Assembly: GCA_946637545.1 (NCBI GenBank)
Contig: CAMPBI010000003.1
Location: 1-38,477, forward strand
From: an uncultured Clostridia bacterium
GTDB taxonomy: Bacteria > Bacillota > Clostridia > Oscillospirales > Acutalibacteraceae
Direction of reading: 5' to 3'
Length of the DNA stretch: 38,477 bases
Of the stretch, positions 14,814-23,873 are shown one piece after another. Position 1 is the stretch's first letter, and the number at the start of each line of letters is the position of its first letter. The notes under the pieces are model-generated. The model saw nothing but the letters and a program-made list of their open reading frames with translations, searched no databases and was not told the DNA's origin. Made by a program: the position numbers and the translations under genes.

Positions 14814-15641
14814 ATGGCTGATGTACCTATCATCAACAACGCAAACAGCAGAATTAACGAGGCAGTTTGCATCGACACCAAGCGAATCTTTGACTCGTGT
14901 GTCAGCAAGGACTGCGCAGAGGATTTAAGAGTTACATTTTACGGTGGGTCGCAGGACATCATCGACAGAGCCGACAGTATCAAAACGCGCGACTGTGACA
15001 TAGTAGCAGTAAGCATCGATGTTGAGGATGTGCCTTTTAACAGAGGTTACTACAACGTTGACATCAATTTCTATTTCAGACTGCGCTTTGATGTTTACGG
15101 CACGCCTTTTGCAAATCCGCAGACAGTAATCGGCTTTACAAACTTTGAGAAAAAGTGCATTCTCTTTGGCTCCGAGGGCGACGTAAAGGTGTTCAAGTCA
15201 ACAATGAACCGCTGCTCAAATCAGCTTGACCGTCCCGAAGCGCCGCAGTACAGCAATCCCACTGCAAAGGTGCAGGCTGTTGACCCTGTTGTGCTTGATA
15301 CCGATGTTGTGGATATTCACCACTGCCGCCGTCCTATCTTTACAGCCTTCCCCGAGAGCGTAAGAGATATGGTCGACGACATCAATTTCCGCCCGAATCC
15401 GCGCAAGGCAGTGCTTGTAACGCTCGGTCTGTTCTCAATCGTTCAGATGGTGCGCGATGTGCAGCTTCTTATTCCTGCATATGACTACTGCATTCCGGAC
15501 AGAGAGTGTGATTGCGCAACACAGGATCCGTGCTCAACCTTCCAGAACATCGAATTCCCGGTTGATGATTTCTTCCCGCCCGAAAAGGACGATATTTCAA
15601 ACATCGGAATCAGTAATAACAACAATAATAACTGCTGTTAA
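14814..15641 (+). CDS. Conserved Clostridia cysteine-rich protein, function unknown
   Basis: The 275-residue soluble protein has no signal peptide. Recognisable stretches are EAVCIDTKRIFDSCVSKDC near the N-terminus, VPFNRGYYNVDINFYFRL, KKCILFGSEGDVKVF, a centre with VDPVVLDTDVVDIHHC, then LVTLGLFSIVQMVRDVQLLI and a cysteine cluster, CIPDRECDCATQDPC. It ends in a six-Asn run followed by Cys-Cys. I recall close relatives in spore-forming Clostridia as uncharacterised proteins; a spore-coat or structural role is a guess. Its AAGGAG at 14801-14806 lies inside the preceding hairpin, seven bases before the ATG. It is isolated between pcrA and the convergent malQ, with a strong terminator just after it. 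Confidence 0.85.
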   Translation: MADVPIINNANSRINEAVCIDTKRIFDSCVSKDCAEDLRVTFYGGSQDIIDRADSIKTRDCDIVAVSIDVEDVPFNRGYYNVDINFYFRLRFDVYGTPFANPQTVIGFTNFEKKCILFGSEGDVKVFKSTMNRCSNQLDRPEAPQYSNPTAKVQAVDPVVLDTDVVDIHHCRRPIFTAFPESVRDMVDDINFRPNPRKAVLVTLGLFSIVQMVRDVQLLIPAYDYCIPDRECDCATQDPCSTFQNIEFPVDDFFPPEKDDISNIGISNNNNNNCC

Positions 15642-15646
15642 AAACC

Positions 15647-15687
15647 AAAACAGGCGTCGCTTCGGGCGACGCCTGTTTTTTTATTTT
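15647..15687. terminator. Bidirectional terminator between the cysteine-rich gene and malQ
   Basis: AAAACAGGCGTCGC (15647-15660) pairs with GCGACGCCTGTTTT (15666-15679) around a TTCGG loop, followed by further T on the plus strand and preceded by A-rich sequence that gives a T-run on the minus strand. It serves both converging genes and overlaps the malQ stop region. Confidence 0.92.
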
Positions 15688-17210
15688 TTCTTTTCAATCG
15701 AAGGATACATCCTGCGGTAAAGCGCGTTGATGCGCTTGAAATAATCGCCGTCAATACTGTCGATTGTGTCCCTCGTAGTACGAAAACGCCAGTTTTTGTC
15801 GGGCACGCCCGGGATGTTCATTCGCGCGTCGGAGCCAAAGCCGCACATATCCTGCAGTGCTATGATTGCAACATTTGACGCGCTCTGCCATACCGCCTCC
15901 GTAATGCATCTGCACGACGGAGAATAGTAGCCGCCCTCGCCCCAGTTTCCGCCACGAAAATGACAGTATTCAAGAGCAAAATTGCGTTCGTCCTCGCTTG
16001 CCTCCCAGAGCCAGCCCAAAATTGTGTTGTTGTCGTGGGTGCCTACATAGTTAATTGAATTAGGCACGGCGTTGTGCGGCAGGTGAGAAGAATCAGAGTT
16101 TGCATCAAATGCAAACTGCGCTACCTTCATACCCGGAAATCCTGTGTTTGCAAGGAGTTCAACAACATCCTCGCCAAAAATTCCGAGGTCCTCTGCAATA
16201 ATCGGAGCATCCTCGCCGAAGGCTTCAAACACCTTGCCGAACAAATCCATTTTCGGTCCGTCGAGCCACTCGCCGACCTTTGCAGTGTCGCTGTCGGCAG
16301 GCACTGCCCAGTACGATGCAAACGCTCTGAAATGGTCTATTCTGACAGTATCATATGTTTTTAGCGCGTGCGACAAACGCGAAATCCACCACGAGTATCC
16401 GTCCTTTTTCATAGCCTTCCAGTCGTAAATCGGGTTGCCCCAAAGCTGACCGTTTTCGCTGAAATAATCGGGCGGAACGCCTGCGACCTTTTCGACCTTA
16501 AGAGTTTTTTCGTCAATCAGGAACATCGGCAGATTTGACCACACGTCCACGCTGTCCATCGCCACATAAATCGGCATATCGCCTATGATGGCAACGCCCT
16601 TCTTGTTGGCATATTTTTTGAGCTCAAACCACTGCTTGTAGAATATGTACTGCACGAATTTCCAAAAAGCAGCCTCGCTCTCGTAGTCAAAAATATTCCT
16701 GATGCACTCAAAGTAGTGCGCGTGCTCGTTTTTCCACTCCCACCAGGGCTTGAAATTCTCCTTTTCCTTGACCGCCATATATACTGCGTAGTCAGTCAGC
16801 CAGTCGTTTTCAAGCTCAAAAGCCTTGATGTCTGCGGCAATTTCATCGCTGATGTTCAAAAATGCTTTTTTGAGCGTTTCATATCGCACCTTTGCGGCGA
16901 ATTCGTAGTCAGCGGTGTACGGCGTGCCGTCGTAAATATTTGCACGGTAAGCCTCCTCGTCAATCAGACCCATATCGTAAAGTCCCTTCGGGTCGATGAA
17001 CAAAAAATTACCTGCAAAAGCAGACGGTGAACAGTACGGCGAGTTTGCGTCGTCTGTCGGATTGAACGGCAGAACCTGCCAGTAGGTGAATCCCATATCG
17101 GCAATTCTGTCTATAAAATGGCGGGCGTTTTCGTCAAAAACTCCCACGCCGTACTCCGACGGCATAGAGCTTATGTGAAGCAGAACGCCTGCACCTCGTT
17201 TTTTTAACAT
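15681..17210 (-). CDS. malQ: 4-alpha-glucanotransferase (amylomaltase)
   Basis: MalQ transfers alpha-1,4-glucan segments between maltodextrins in the cytoplasm and belongs to GH77. The 509-residue protein starts MLKKRGAGVLLHISSMPSEY and shows WQVLPFNPTD, SPYCSPSAFAGN, GDMPIYVAMDSVDVW, VRIDHFRAF (nucleophile Asp), IIAEDLG (acid/base Glu) and YVGTHDNNT (third carboxylate). Length matches the short bacterial form. GGTGG lies before the minus-strand ATG at 17210. It is monocistronic, with its own promoter at 17243-17271; no glycogen or maltose transport genes are adjacent. Confidence 0.96.
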   Translation of the reverse strand: MLKKRGAGVLLHISSMPSEYGVGVFDENARHFIDRIADMGFTYWQVLPFNPTDDANSPYCSPSAFAGNFLFIDPKGLYDMGLIDEEAYRANIYDGTPYTADYEFAAKVRYETLKKAFLNISDEIAADIKAFELENDWLTDYAVYMAVKEKENFKPWWEWKNEHAHYFECIRNIFDYESEAAFWKFVQYIFYKQWFELKKYANKKGVAIIGDMPIYVAMDSVDVWSNLPMFLIDEKTLKVEKVAGVPPDYFSENGQLWGNPIYDWKAMKKDGYSWWISRLSHALKTYDTVRIDHFRAFASYWAVPADSDTAKVGEWLDGPKMDLFGKVFEAFGEDAPIIAEDLGIFGEDVVELLANTGFPGMKVAQFAFDANSDSSHLPHNAVPNSINYVGTHDNNTILGWLWEASEDERNFALEYCHFRGGNWGEGGYYSPSCRCITEAVWQSASNVAIIALQDMCGFGSDARMNIPGVPDKNWRFRTTRDTIDSIDGDYFKRINALYRRMYPSIEKKK

Positions 17211-17242
17211 ACATTTACCACCTTATAAAAAATCCAATACTG

Positions 17243-17271
17243 ATAATACCACTTACTGCACAAAAAATCAA
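17243..17271 (-). promoter_or_regulatory. Sigma-A promoter of malQ
   Basis: On the minus strand TTGATT (complement of 17266-17271) and TATTAT (complement of 17243-17248) are 17 bases apart, placing the transcript start about 25 bases upstream of the malQ ATG. Confidence 0.65.
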
Positions 17272-17329
17272 TTGTGAATTTTATATATAATAATATAATA
17301 AATTAACAAAATATTTATTATTTTATATA

Positions 17330-17358
17330 TTGAATATATATCTTGTATTTGGTATAAT
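17330..17358 (+). promoter_or_regulatory. Sigma-A promoter of the miaB-mutSL operon
   Basis: TTGAAT at 17330-17335 and TATAAT at 17353-17358 are spaced by 17 bases, followed by a ~35-base leader and GGAGGTGA. It lies in the ~190-base AT-rich divergent region between malQ and miaB and is the only clear promoter I see before a run of ten packed genes. Confidence 0.72.
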
Positions 17359-17400
17359 AACACAGTACTACTTAAAGTGGATTATTATGGAGGTGATTAG

Positions 17401-18825
17401 GTGGCTGTCAATACCAGAACGGTGAGCGAAAAAGAGCTTGACGAGCAAAGGGAATATTCACTTAAGGTTTCGGCAGTACTTAATCAGCGTTACACGGACA
17501 AGCCTCTCGCTTGCGTAGTTACATACGGCTGCCAGCAAAATGTTGCCGACAGCGAGCATATCAAGGGTATGCTTGACAAAATGGGTTACGGCTTTACAGA
17601 CGACAGGCAGAAAGCAAAGGTTATAATCTTCAACACCTGCGCTGTGCGCGAGCATGCAGAGGACAGAGTGTTCGGCAATGTCGGCGCACTCAAAAAGTAC
17701 AAGCTCGCAAATCCCGATGTTGTTATTGCGCTGTGCGGCTGTATGATGCAGCAAAAACATATTGCCGACAAAATTTACAACAGCTTTCCGTTTGTTGACC
17801 TTGTGTTCGGCACGCATGTTGTGCACAGGCTTCCCGAGCTGCTTTATAAAGCGATGACCCGCCGCAAAAGAGTTTTTGAGCTTCCGGACGAGGACGGCGT
17901 TATTGCAGAGGGACTGCCTGTCAGACGCGACAACGACAGTAAGGCATGGCTCCCTATTATGTACGGCTGCAATAATTTTTGCACCTACTGCGTTGTGCCG
18001 TATGTTCGCGGCAGGGAACGCAGCAGGCAGGTCAGCGATATTGTTGAAGAATTTGAAGAGCTTGTCAGCGAGGGCTACAAGGAAATCACACTTCTCGGGC
18101 AGAATGTCAATTCTTACGGCAAGGACCTTGAGCCAAGTGTGAGCTTTTCCGAGCTGCTGCGAATTCTTAACGGCATTGACGGCGATTTCAGAATCCGGTT
18201 TATGACAAGTCACCCGAAGGACTGCACAAGGGAGCTGCTCGAAACTATGGCACAGTGCGACAAGGTCGCAACGCACCTGCACCTGCCGTTTCAGAGCGGC
18301 AACAACAGAGTGCTCAAGGCGATGAATCGCGGCTACACCCGAGAAAAGTATCTTGAACTCATAAATTATGCAAAAGAACTTATGGGTGACGAGCTTTCAA
18401 TCACAAGCGACATTATTGTCGGCTTTCCCGGTGAAACGCGCGAGGAGTTTCTCGACACTCTTTCACTTGTTAACGAGGTGAAGGCAACGGGACTGTTCAC
18501 CTTTATCTATTCACCAAGAGTGGGTACTCCTGCTGCAAAAATGGACGACCCCGTCAGCCACGAGGAAAAGGCAAAGTGGCTTGCGGAAATTCTTGATGCG
18601 CAGGAAAAAATCTCTGCCGCGCAGATGAAACTCCACGCGGGAAAAACTTTTAAATGCTATGTGGTTGGCAGAGGCAAACTGGGCGATAATTATCTTGCCG
18701 CAAGAACAGACGGCAATTTGATTATAGAATTTGTAGGTGACGACGGGCTCATCGGCACCTTTCAGAATATCAAGGTTATTGAGCCGCTTACCTTCGTTTT
18801 GAAGGGCGAAATAGTAAATTGTTAA
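17401..18825 (+). CDS. miaB: tRNA-2-methylthio-N6-isopentenyladenosine37 synthase
   Basis: MiaB adds the methylthio group to i6A37 of tRNAs reading UNN codons, using radical SAM chemistry. The 474-residue protein has the N-terminal cluster cysteines Cys44 (YGCQQN), Cys80 (NTCAVREHAE) and Cys114 (LCGC), and the radical-SAM triad CNNFCTYC (190, 194, 197) followed by VVPYVRGRERSR, which favours MiaB over MtaB or RimO. The C-terminal ~65 residues are a TRAM RNA-binding domain. The start is GTG at 17401, with GGAGGTGA at 17389-17396; no ATG lies nearby in frame. MiaA, which makes its substrate, is encoded in the same operon. Confidence 0.95.
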   Translation: MAVNTRTVSEKELDEQREYSLKVSAVLNQRYTDKPLACVVTYGCQQNVADSEHIKGMLDKMGYGFTDDRQKAKVIIFNTCAVREHAEDRVFGNVGALKKYKLANPDVVIALCGCMMQQKHIADKIYNSFPFVDLVFGTHVVHRLPELLYKAMTRRKRVFELPDEDGVIAEGLPVRRDNDSKAWLPIMYGCNNFCTYCVVPYVRGRERSRQVSDIVEEFEELVSEGYKEITLLGQNVNSYGKDLEPSVSFSELLRILNGIDGDFRIRFMTSHPKDCTRELLETMAQCDKVATHLHLPFQSGNNRVLKAMNRGYTREKYLELINYAKELMGDELSITSDIIVGFPGETREEFLDTLSLVNEVKATGLFTFIYSPRVGTPAAKMDDPVSHEEKAKWLAEILDAQEKISAAQMKLHAGKTFKCYVVGRGKLGDNYLAARTDGNLIIEFVGDDGLIGTFQNIKVIEPLTFVLKGEIVNC

Positions 18826-18842
18826 CTCAAAGGAGAAAAATT

Positions 18843-19256
18843 ATGAGTTTAGAATCAGTACTCAGAGAACTTGGCAAAGAAATTCAGAAGGACGAGCGCT
18901 TCATCAAGCTTCAGGCTTGCGCAAAGGCTAATGACGCAGATGAGGAACTCCAGAAGCAGATGCAGGAGCTTCAGCTTATGTCGCTCAAATTCCAGCAGGA
19001 AATGCAGAAGGGCGAGGAGGCTGACAAGGACAGAATCACCGAGCTTCAGACACAGTACCAGGACCTTTATAACGAGATTATGAAGGGCAGCAATATGATG
19101 AACTATTCAGTAGCCGCTTCGGAAATGGAGCAGATGGCGCAGTACATCAGCGCAATGATTGGTCTTTTCTTCGAGGGACAGGACCCCGAAACCTGCGAGC
19201 CGCCTGCACCGGAGGATTGCACACACGACTGCTCAACCTGCGGCGGCTGCCATTAA
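18843..19256 (+). CDS. ricA: YlbF/YmcA (RicA/RicF) family protein with C-terminal cysteine cluster
   Basis: The 137-residue, mostly helical protein (coiled-coil-rich residues 1-110) matches the YlbF/YmcA family and ends in a cysteine cluster with Cys118, 126, 130, 133 and 136 (CTHDCSTCGGCH). In Bacillus subtilis the Ric proteins form a complex carrying Fe-S clusters and act in RNase Y-dependent mRNA processing; they have also been linked to MiaB maturation. The order miaB-ymcA-(cotE)-mutS-mutL of Bacillus is kept here without cotE. ATG 18843 has AAGGAG just upstream; the longer frame from 18819 begins inside miaB. Whether it is RicA or a RicF-like paralogue cannot be settled by eye. Confidence 0.85.
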   Translation: MSLESVLRELGKEIQKDERFIKLQACAKANDADEELQKQMQELQLMSLKFQQEMQKGEEADKDRITELQTQYQDLYNEIMKGSNMMNYSVAASEMEQMAQYISAMIGLFFEGQDPETCEPPAPEDCTHDCSTCGGCH

Positions 19257-19333
19257 TTACCCGACAAAGTCGGATTTCATAAGATAAAATCTCTGCTTTG
19301 CAAAGAAAAATAATTTGAGAGGGGAAATACAAA

Positions 19334-21964
19334 ATGGCTAAAAAGGGCGAACTGTCGCCGATGATGCAGCAGTACTTTTTAATAAAAAAAGAATATCCCG
19401 GCGCGATTTTGTTTTTTCGCCTTGGCGACTTTTACGAAATGTTTTTTGACGATGCCAAAACCGCGGCGCAGGAGCTGGATCTTGTACTCACGGGCAGGGA
19501 CTGCGGTCAGGACGAGCGCGCGCCTATGTGCGGCGTTCCGTTTCACAGCGCAGACGGCTATATTGCAAAGCTTGTTGCACGCGGCTACAAGGTTGCAATC
19601 TGTGAGCAGGTTGAGGACCCCAAGGCAGCCAAGGGCATCGTAAAGCGCGAGGTTATCCGTGTTATTACACCCGGCACAGTGCTTGAAAACAGTCTGCTTG
19701 AGGACGGCGTTAATAATTATCTTTGCTCAATCTTCAAAGCGACCAACGAAACGGGGCTTTGTTTTGCCGATGTTTCGACGGGTGAATTTCGCATCACTGT
19801 TGTCGGAAATGACGATACCGAAAATAAAATTATAGACCAGCTTTCGGCTTATTCGCCCAAAGAGATTATTGCAAATTCTGCAGCTGCAGGCTTTGATGCG
19901 GTGCAGCGCTTTGCCGATTCAAGACTCGGCACTGCGATAGAAACGCTTGACGACACTTATTTTGATTTTGACGCCGCAACAGAACGCATACTTTCAACAA
20001 TGAAGCGCGAGGAGATTTCGTCGCTCGGTATCGGTCACAGCAAGGCTGCAGTATGTGCGCTTGGCGCAGTTATCGCGTATCTTCACGAAACGCAGAAAAC
20101 CGACGAACTTGAGGCTCCCGGCGAGGTTGAGTTTTACGAAGAAAGCGACTTTATGTCGCTTGACATCAACGCAAGGCGAAACCTTGAACTCACAAAGTCT
20201 ATGATGACGGGCGAAAAACGCCACTCGCTTTTGTGGGTTATTGATAACACCAAAACTGCGATGGGCAAGCGTATGCTTCGTACCTGGCTTGAAAGACCGC
20301 TTGTCAATGTTGCAAAAATCACCAAGCGGCAGAACGCAGTCGGCGAGCTGCTCGACAATTCCGTTCTTCGCGATGGCATAAGGCAGGAACTTTCGGGCAT
20401 CAAGGATATGGAGCGACTGCTTTCGCGAATTGCCTACGCAACGGCAAACGCAAAGGAATTGCGTTCGCTTTCATCTGCAGTCGAGCCGCTTCCTGCAATC
20501 AAGTCAATGCTTGCCGATTCGTCTGCGGCGCTGCTCAAGGGAGTGCACGGCGAAATTGATTTGCTTGACGACGTCAAGGAGCTGATTAATTCTTCAATCG
20601 TTGACGAGCCTCCGTTTTCGCTGCGCGAGGGCGGAATTATCCGCGAGGGCTTTAATTCCGAAATTGACGAGCTGCGCGATATTGTTGACGGCGGCGCAAA
20701 TATCCTTGCCGAAATTGAGGCGAGGGAAAAGGAACGCACGGGAATTCCGAAACTGCGCGTTTCGTACAACAAGGTATTCGGATACTTTATCGAGGTAACT
20801 AATTCCTACAGGGATATGGTTCCCGAGGATTATATCAGAAAACAGACGCTCACAAACTGCGAGCGATACATAACGCAGGAGCTCAAGGACCTTGAAGGCA
20901 AGGTGCTCGGCGCGAAGGACAGACTCGTGGCGCTTGAATACGAGGTGTTCACCGCAGTACGCACACAGCTTTCGGGCGAGGCAATGCGTATACAGAAAAC
21001 GGCAAAAGCAATCGCAACACTCGACACGCTTGCATCTCTTGCCGAAACTGCGGCGGCAAATAATTACTGCTCACCGCAAATCACAACTGACGGCGTTATT
21101 GACATTAAAGAGGGCAGGCACCCCGTTGTTGAAACACTGCTCGACGGCGCGATGTTTGTTCCGAACGACACACTGCTTGATTGCGACAAAAACCGATGCG
21201 CTATCATCACCGGACCGAATATGGCAGGTAAGTCAACCTATATGCGCCAGACAGCGCTTATTACTCTGCTTGCCCAAATCGGCTCGTTTGTGCCTGCAAA
21301 GAGTGCGAAAATATCGGTAGTCGACGCGATTTTCACAAGAGTCGGCGCGTCGGATGACCTTGCAACAGGTCAGTCCACCTTTATGGTCGAGATGAACGAG
21401 GTTTCAACTATCCTCAAAAACGCTACTGCAAACTCACTCATTATCCTTGACGAAATCGGCAGAGGCACCTCAACCTTTGACGGTATGAGTATTGCAAGGG
21501 CGGTGCTCGAGTTTGCTGTCAAGAAAAAGACGCTCGGCGCAAAAACGCTTTTTGCAACTCATTATCACGAGCTCACCGCTATGGAAGGACTGCTCGACGG
21601 CGTAAACAACTACTCAATCGCAGTCAAAAAGCGCGGCGACGACATAACCTTCCTTCGCCGCATTGTTCACGGCGGCGCAGACCAGAGCTTCGGTATCGAG
21701 GTTGCCAAGCTTGCAGGCTTGCCGCAAAGCGTTATCAAGCGAGCAAAGGTTATTCTCAAGGAGCTTGAGGCAAACAAAATTGAAATTGAATTTAAAGCAG
21801 ATGACAGTGTTGTCGAGGAAAGCGACGATATTCAGTACAACTTCAGAACCAACACAACCGAAGATTTGCTTGAACTTATAAAAGCGGTTGACATCAACAC
21901 GCTCACGCCTATTGAGGCTATGCAAACACTCTACGACCTGAAAAAGAAAGCAGAAGAATTGTAA
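19334..21964 (+). CDS. mutS: DNA mismatch repair protein MutS
   Basis: MutS recognises mismatches and small loops and starts repair with MutL. The 876-residue protein is full length. The N-terminal mismatch-reading domain carries FRLGDFYEMF with the Phe-x-Glu wedge. The C-terminal ATPase has Walker A GPNMAGKST (from about residue 627), Walker B DEIGRGTSTFDG (from about 706) and the TLFATHYHEL switch region. A GAGGGG sequence precedes the ATG. The 77-base gap after ricA contains only a 5-bp hairpin (19261-19273) and no clear promoter. It is 24 bases upstream of mutL. Confidence 0.97.
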   Translation: MAKKGELSPMMQQYFLIKKEYPGAILFFRLGDFYEMFFDDAKTAAQELDLVLTGRDCGQDERAPMCGVPFHSADGYIAKLVARGYKVAICEQVEDPKAAKGIVKREVIRVITPGTVLENSLLEDGVNNYLCSIFKATNETGLCFADVSTGEFRITVVGNDDTENKIIDQLSAYSPKEIIANSAAAGFDAVQRFADSRLGTAIETLDDTYFDFDAATERILSTMKREEISSLGIGHSKAAVCALGAVIAYLHETQKTDELEAPGEVEFYEESDFMSLDINARRNLELTKSMMTGEKRHSLLWVIDNTKTAMGKRMLRTWLERPLVNVAKITKRQNAVGELLDNSVLRDGIRQELSGIKDMERLLSRIAYATANAKELRSLSSAVEPLPAIKSMLADSSAALLKGVHGEIDLLDDVKELINSSIVDEPPFSLREGGIIREGFNSEIDELRDIVDGGANILAEIEAREKERTGIPKLRVSYNKVFGYFIEVTNSYRDMVPEDYIRKQTLTNCERYITQELKDLEGKVLGAKDRLVALEYEVFTAVRTQLSGEAMRIQKTAKAIATLDTLASLAETAAANNYCSPQITTDGVIDIKEGRHPVVETLLDGAMFVPNDTLLDCDKNRCAIITGPNMAGKSTYMRQTALITLLAQIGSFVPAKSAKISVVDAIFTRVGASDDLATGQSTFMVEMNEVSTILKNATANSLIILDEIGRGTSTFDGMSIARAVLEFAVKKKTLGAKTLFATHYHELTAMEGLLDGVNNYSIAVKKRGDDITFLRRIVHGGADQSFGIEVAKLAGLPQSVIKRAKVILKELEANKIEIEFKADDSVVEESDDIQYNFRTNTTEDLLELIKAVDINTLTPIEAMQTLYDLKKKAEEL

Positions 21965-21988
21965 AAACTGCGAAAGGAGTTGAACACT

Positions 21989-23872
21989 TTGCCTGAAATT
22001 AATATATTACCCAAGGAAGTCTATCAGCTTATTGCTGCCGGCGAGGTTGTTGAACGCCCTTCGTCAGTTGTAAAAGAAATGATTGAAAACTCCGTTGACG
22101 CCGGAGCAAAGAGCATCACTGTCGAAATCAAAAACGGCGGCTCAACTTATATTCGCATCACGGACGACGGCTGCGGAATTGCACGCGACCAGATTAAAAA
22201 GGTCTTTTTGCCGCACGCCACCAGTAAAATAAAATATTCAAACGACCTCGACAGTATTTCAACACTCGGCTTCAGAGGCGAGGCTATGGCGTCGATTGCC
22301 GCTGTTGCCAAGGTTGAGCTCTTGAGCAGACCTAAAGGCGACGAACTCGGAACACGCTATGTTATCGAGGGCGGCGAGGAAAAGGAATTTGCAGACGCCG
22401 GCTGTCCGGAAGGCACCACAATTGTTGTGCGCGACATATTCTTTAACACGCCTGCGCGTATGAAATTCCTCAAAAAAGATGTTACCGAGGGCAATTCCGT
22501 TGCAGGAATTGTTGACCGTATGGCAATCAGCCACCCCGATATTTCGTTCCGCTTTATCCGCGACGGAAAGCAGACGCTTATCACATCGGGAAACGGCGAC
22601 CTCAAAAGCACGGTTTATTCAGTGCTTGGCAGAGATTTTTCGTCCACACTTGTTGACGTTGACTACACTGTAAACAATATGCGCGTTACAGGCGTTGTTA
22701 CAAAACCGTCAGGCGCACGCAAAAGCAGGGCGATGGAGTTTTTCTTCATCAATAACCGCCTTGTAAAATGTCAGACCGCTATGGCGGCTCTTGAGCAGGC
22801 GTACAAGAACAAAATTATGGTCGGCAGATTTCCCGGCTGTGTGCTCAACATTGAGTGCGACACATCGTTTGTTGATGTAAATGTTCACCCTGCAAAAATC
22901 GAGGTTCGTTTTGCAAACGAACGACCTGTGTTTGAGCTTGTGTATTACGGCGTAAAGTCCGCAATCGAAACGCAGGACACAACAATCGAGGCGCATTTTA
23001 GCCAGCGCAAAACAGTTGTAAACAGCAGCGGCAAGCTCGACTTTATGCAAAAGGAAGAGGACAAGCCGCATCAGATGGAATTCAGGCAAAAGAGCAGCGA
23101 GGATTTCTGGCAGGTTGTTTCGGCACCTAAAGCACAGGAATCAAAGCCGCAGCAGGCAGAAATTAATGCTTACAGGGAAGCGCTTGAGGATGTTAAAAAG
23201 ATTTCCGAGGATTTAACTGTTGCTGCACCGCAGAAAACTGTAATTCACGACAAGACACCCGAGCCTGTAAAAGAGCAGGCGCCCGCAACACCGACTGTGG
23301 ATATTCCCGATTTCAAGGTTGTGGGTGAGGCGTTTAAAACATACATCATCGTTGAGATTGATAACTCGCTTTACTACATAGACAAGCACGCGGCGCACGA
23401 GCGTATGAATTTTGAAGCGCTCAAGGCGAGCACCGTTATAAGCTCGCAGGTGCTGCTTGCACCCGTTCCCGTCAGACTGTCAAGGGAGGAGTACAGCGCC
23501 GTGCTGAACAACCTTGAGCTTTACTCAAAATGCGGCTTTCAGGTTGAGGATTTTGGCAATTCAACAGTGCTCGTGCGCGAGTGTCCGTCAATTCTTGACG
23601 GCGAGGGCGTGGAGGACTTAATTGTTGAAACCGCAGGCAAGCTGCTTGACGGCAAAACAGATATAACCCCCGAACAGATGGACTGGATTTTTCATTCAAC
23701 ATCATGCAGGGCGGCAATCAAGGGCGGCGATACCACGTCACCGTACGAGCGTGAACTGTTTGTTAAAAAACTGCTCTCAATGCCCGATATTCGCTATTGT
23801 CCGCACGGCAGACCTGTTATGATTAAGGTCAGCCGATACGACATCGAAAAGCAGTTCGGCAGGCAGGGTTAG
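21989..23872 (+). CDS. mutL: DNA mismatch repair protein MutL (endonuclease type)
   Basis: The 627-residue protein has the GHKL ATPase motifs IAAGEVVERPSSVVKEMIEN, DDGCGI, GFRGEAMASIA and FFNTPARMKFL. A variable linker (about residues 345-430) follows. The C-terminal endonuclease domain contains DKHAAHERMNFE (from residue 465), a version of DQHAx2Ex4E, with SCRAAIKGG and CPHGRP (Cys604). This is the nicking MutL of bacteria lacking MutH. The start is TTG at 21989, placed nine bases after AAAGGAG (21973-21979); the upstream TTG at 21980 touches the SD and is unlikely. A TTG start suggests modest translation relative to mutS. Confidence 0.96.
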   Translation: MPEINILPKEVYQLIAAGEVVERPSSVVKEMIENSVDAGAKSITVEIKNGGSTYIRITDDGCGIARDQIKKVFLPHATSKIKYSNDLDSISTLGFRGEAMASIAAVAKVELLSRPKGDELGTRYVIEGGEEKEFADAGCPEGTTIVVRDIFFNTPARMKFLKKDVTEGNSVAGIVDRMAISHPDISFRFIRDGKQTLITSGNGDLKSTVYSVLGRDFSSTLVDVDYTVNNMRVTGVVTKPSGARKSRAMEFFFINNRLVKCQTAMAALEQAYKNKIMVGRFPGCVLNIECDTSFVDVNVHPAKIEVRFANERPVFELVYYGVKSAIETQDTTIEAHFSQRKTVVNSSGKLDFMQKEEDKPHQMEFRQKSSEDFWQVVSAPKAQESKPQQAEINAYREALEDVKKISEDLTVAAPQKTVIHDKTPEPVKEQAPATPTVDIPDFKVVGEAFKTYIIVEIDNSLYYIDKHAAHERMNFEALKASTVISSQVLLAPVPVRLSREEYSAVLNNLELYSKCGFQVEDFGNSTVLVRECPSILDGEGVEDLIVETAGKLLDGKTDITPEQMDWIFHSTSCRAAIKGGDTTSPYERELFVKKLLSMPDIRYCPHGRPVMIKVSRYDIEKQFGRQG

Positions 23873-23873
23873 T

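Noticed and set aside
17458-18282. 274-residue minus-strand frame inside miaB
   Set aside because: Antisense to the radical-SAM domain; composition typical of a mirrored frame.
19261-19273. Small hairpin CCGAC/GTCGG between ricA and mutS
   Set aside because: Only 5 bp and no T-run; not convincing as a terminator.
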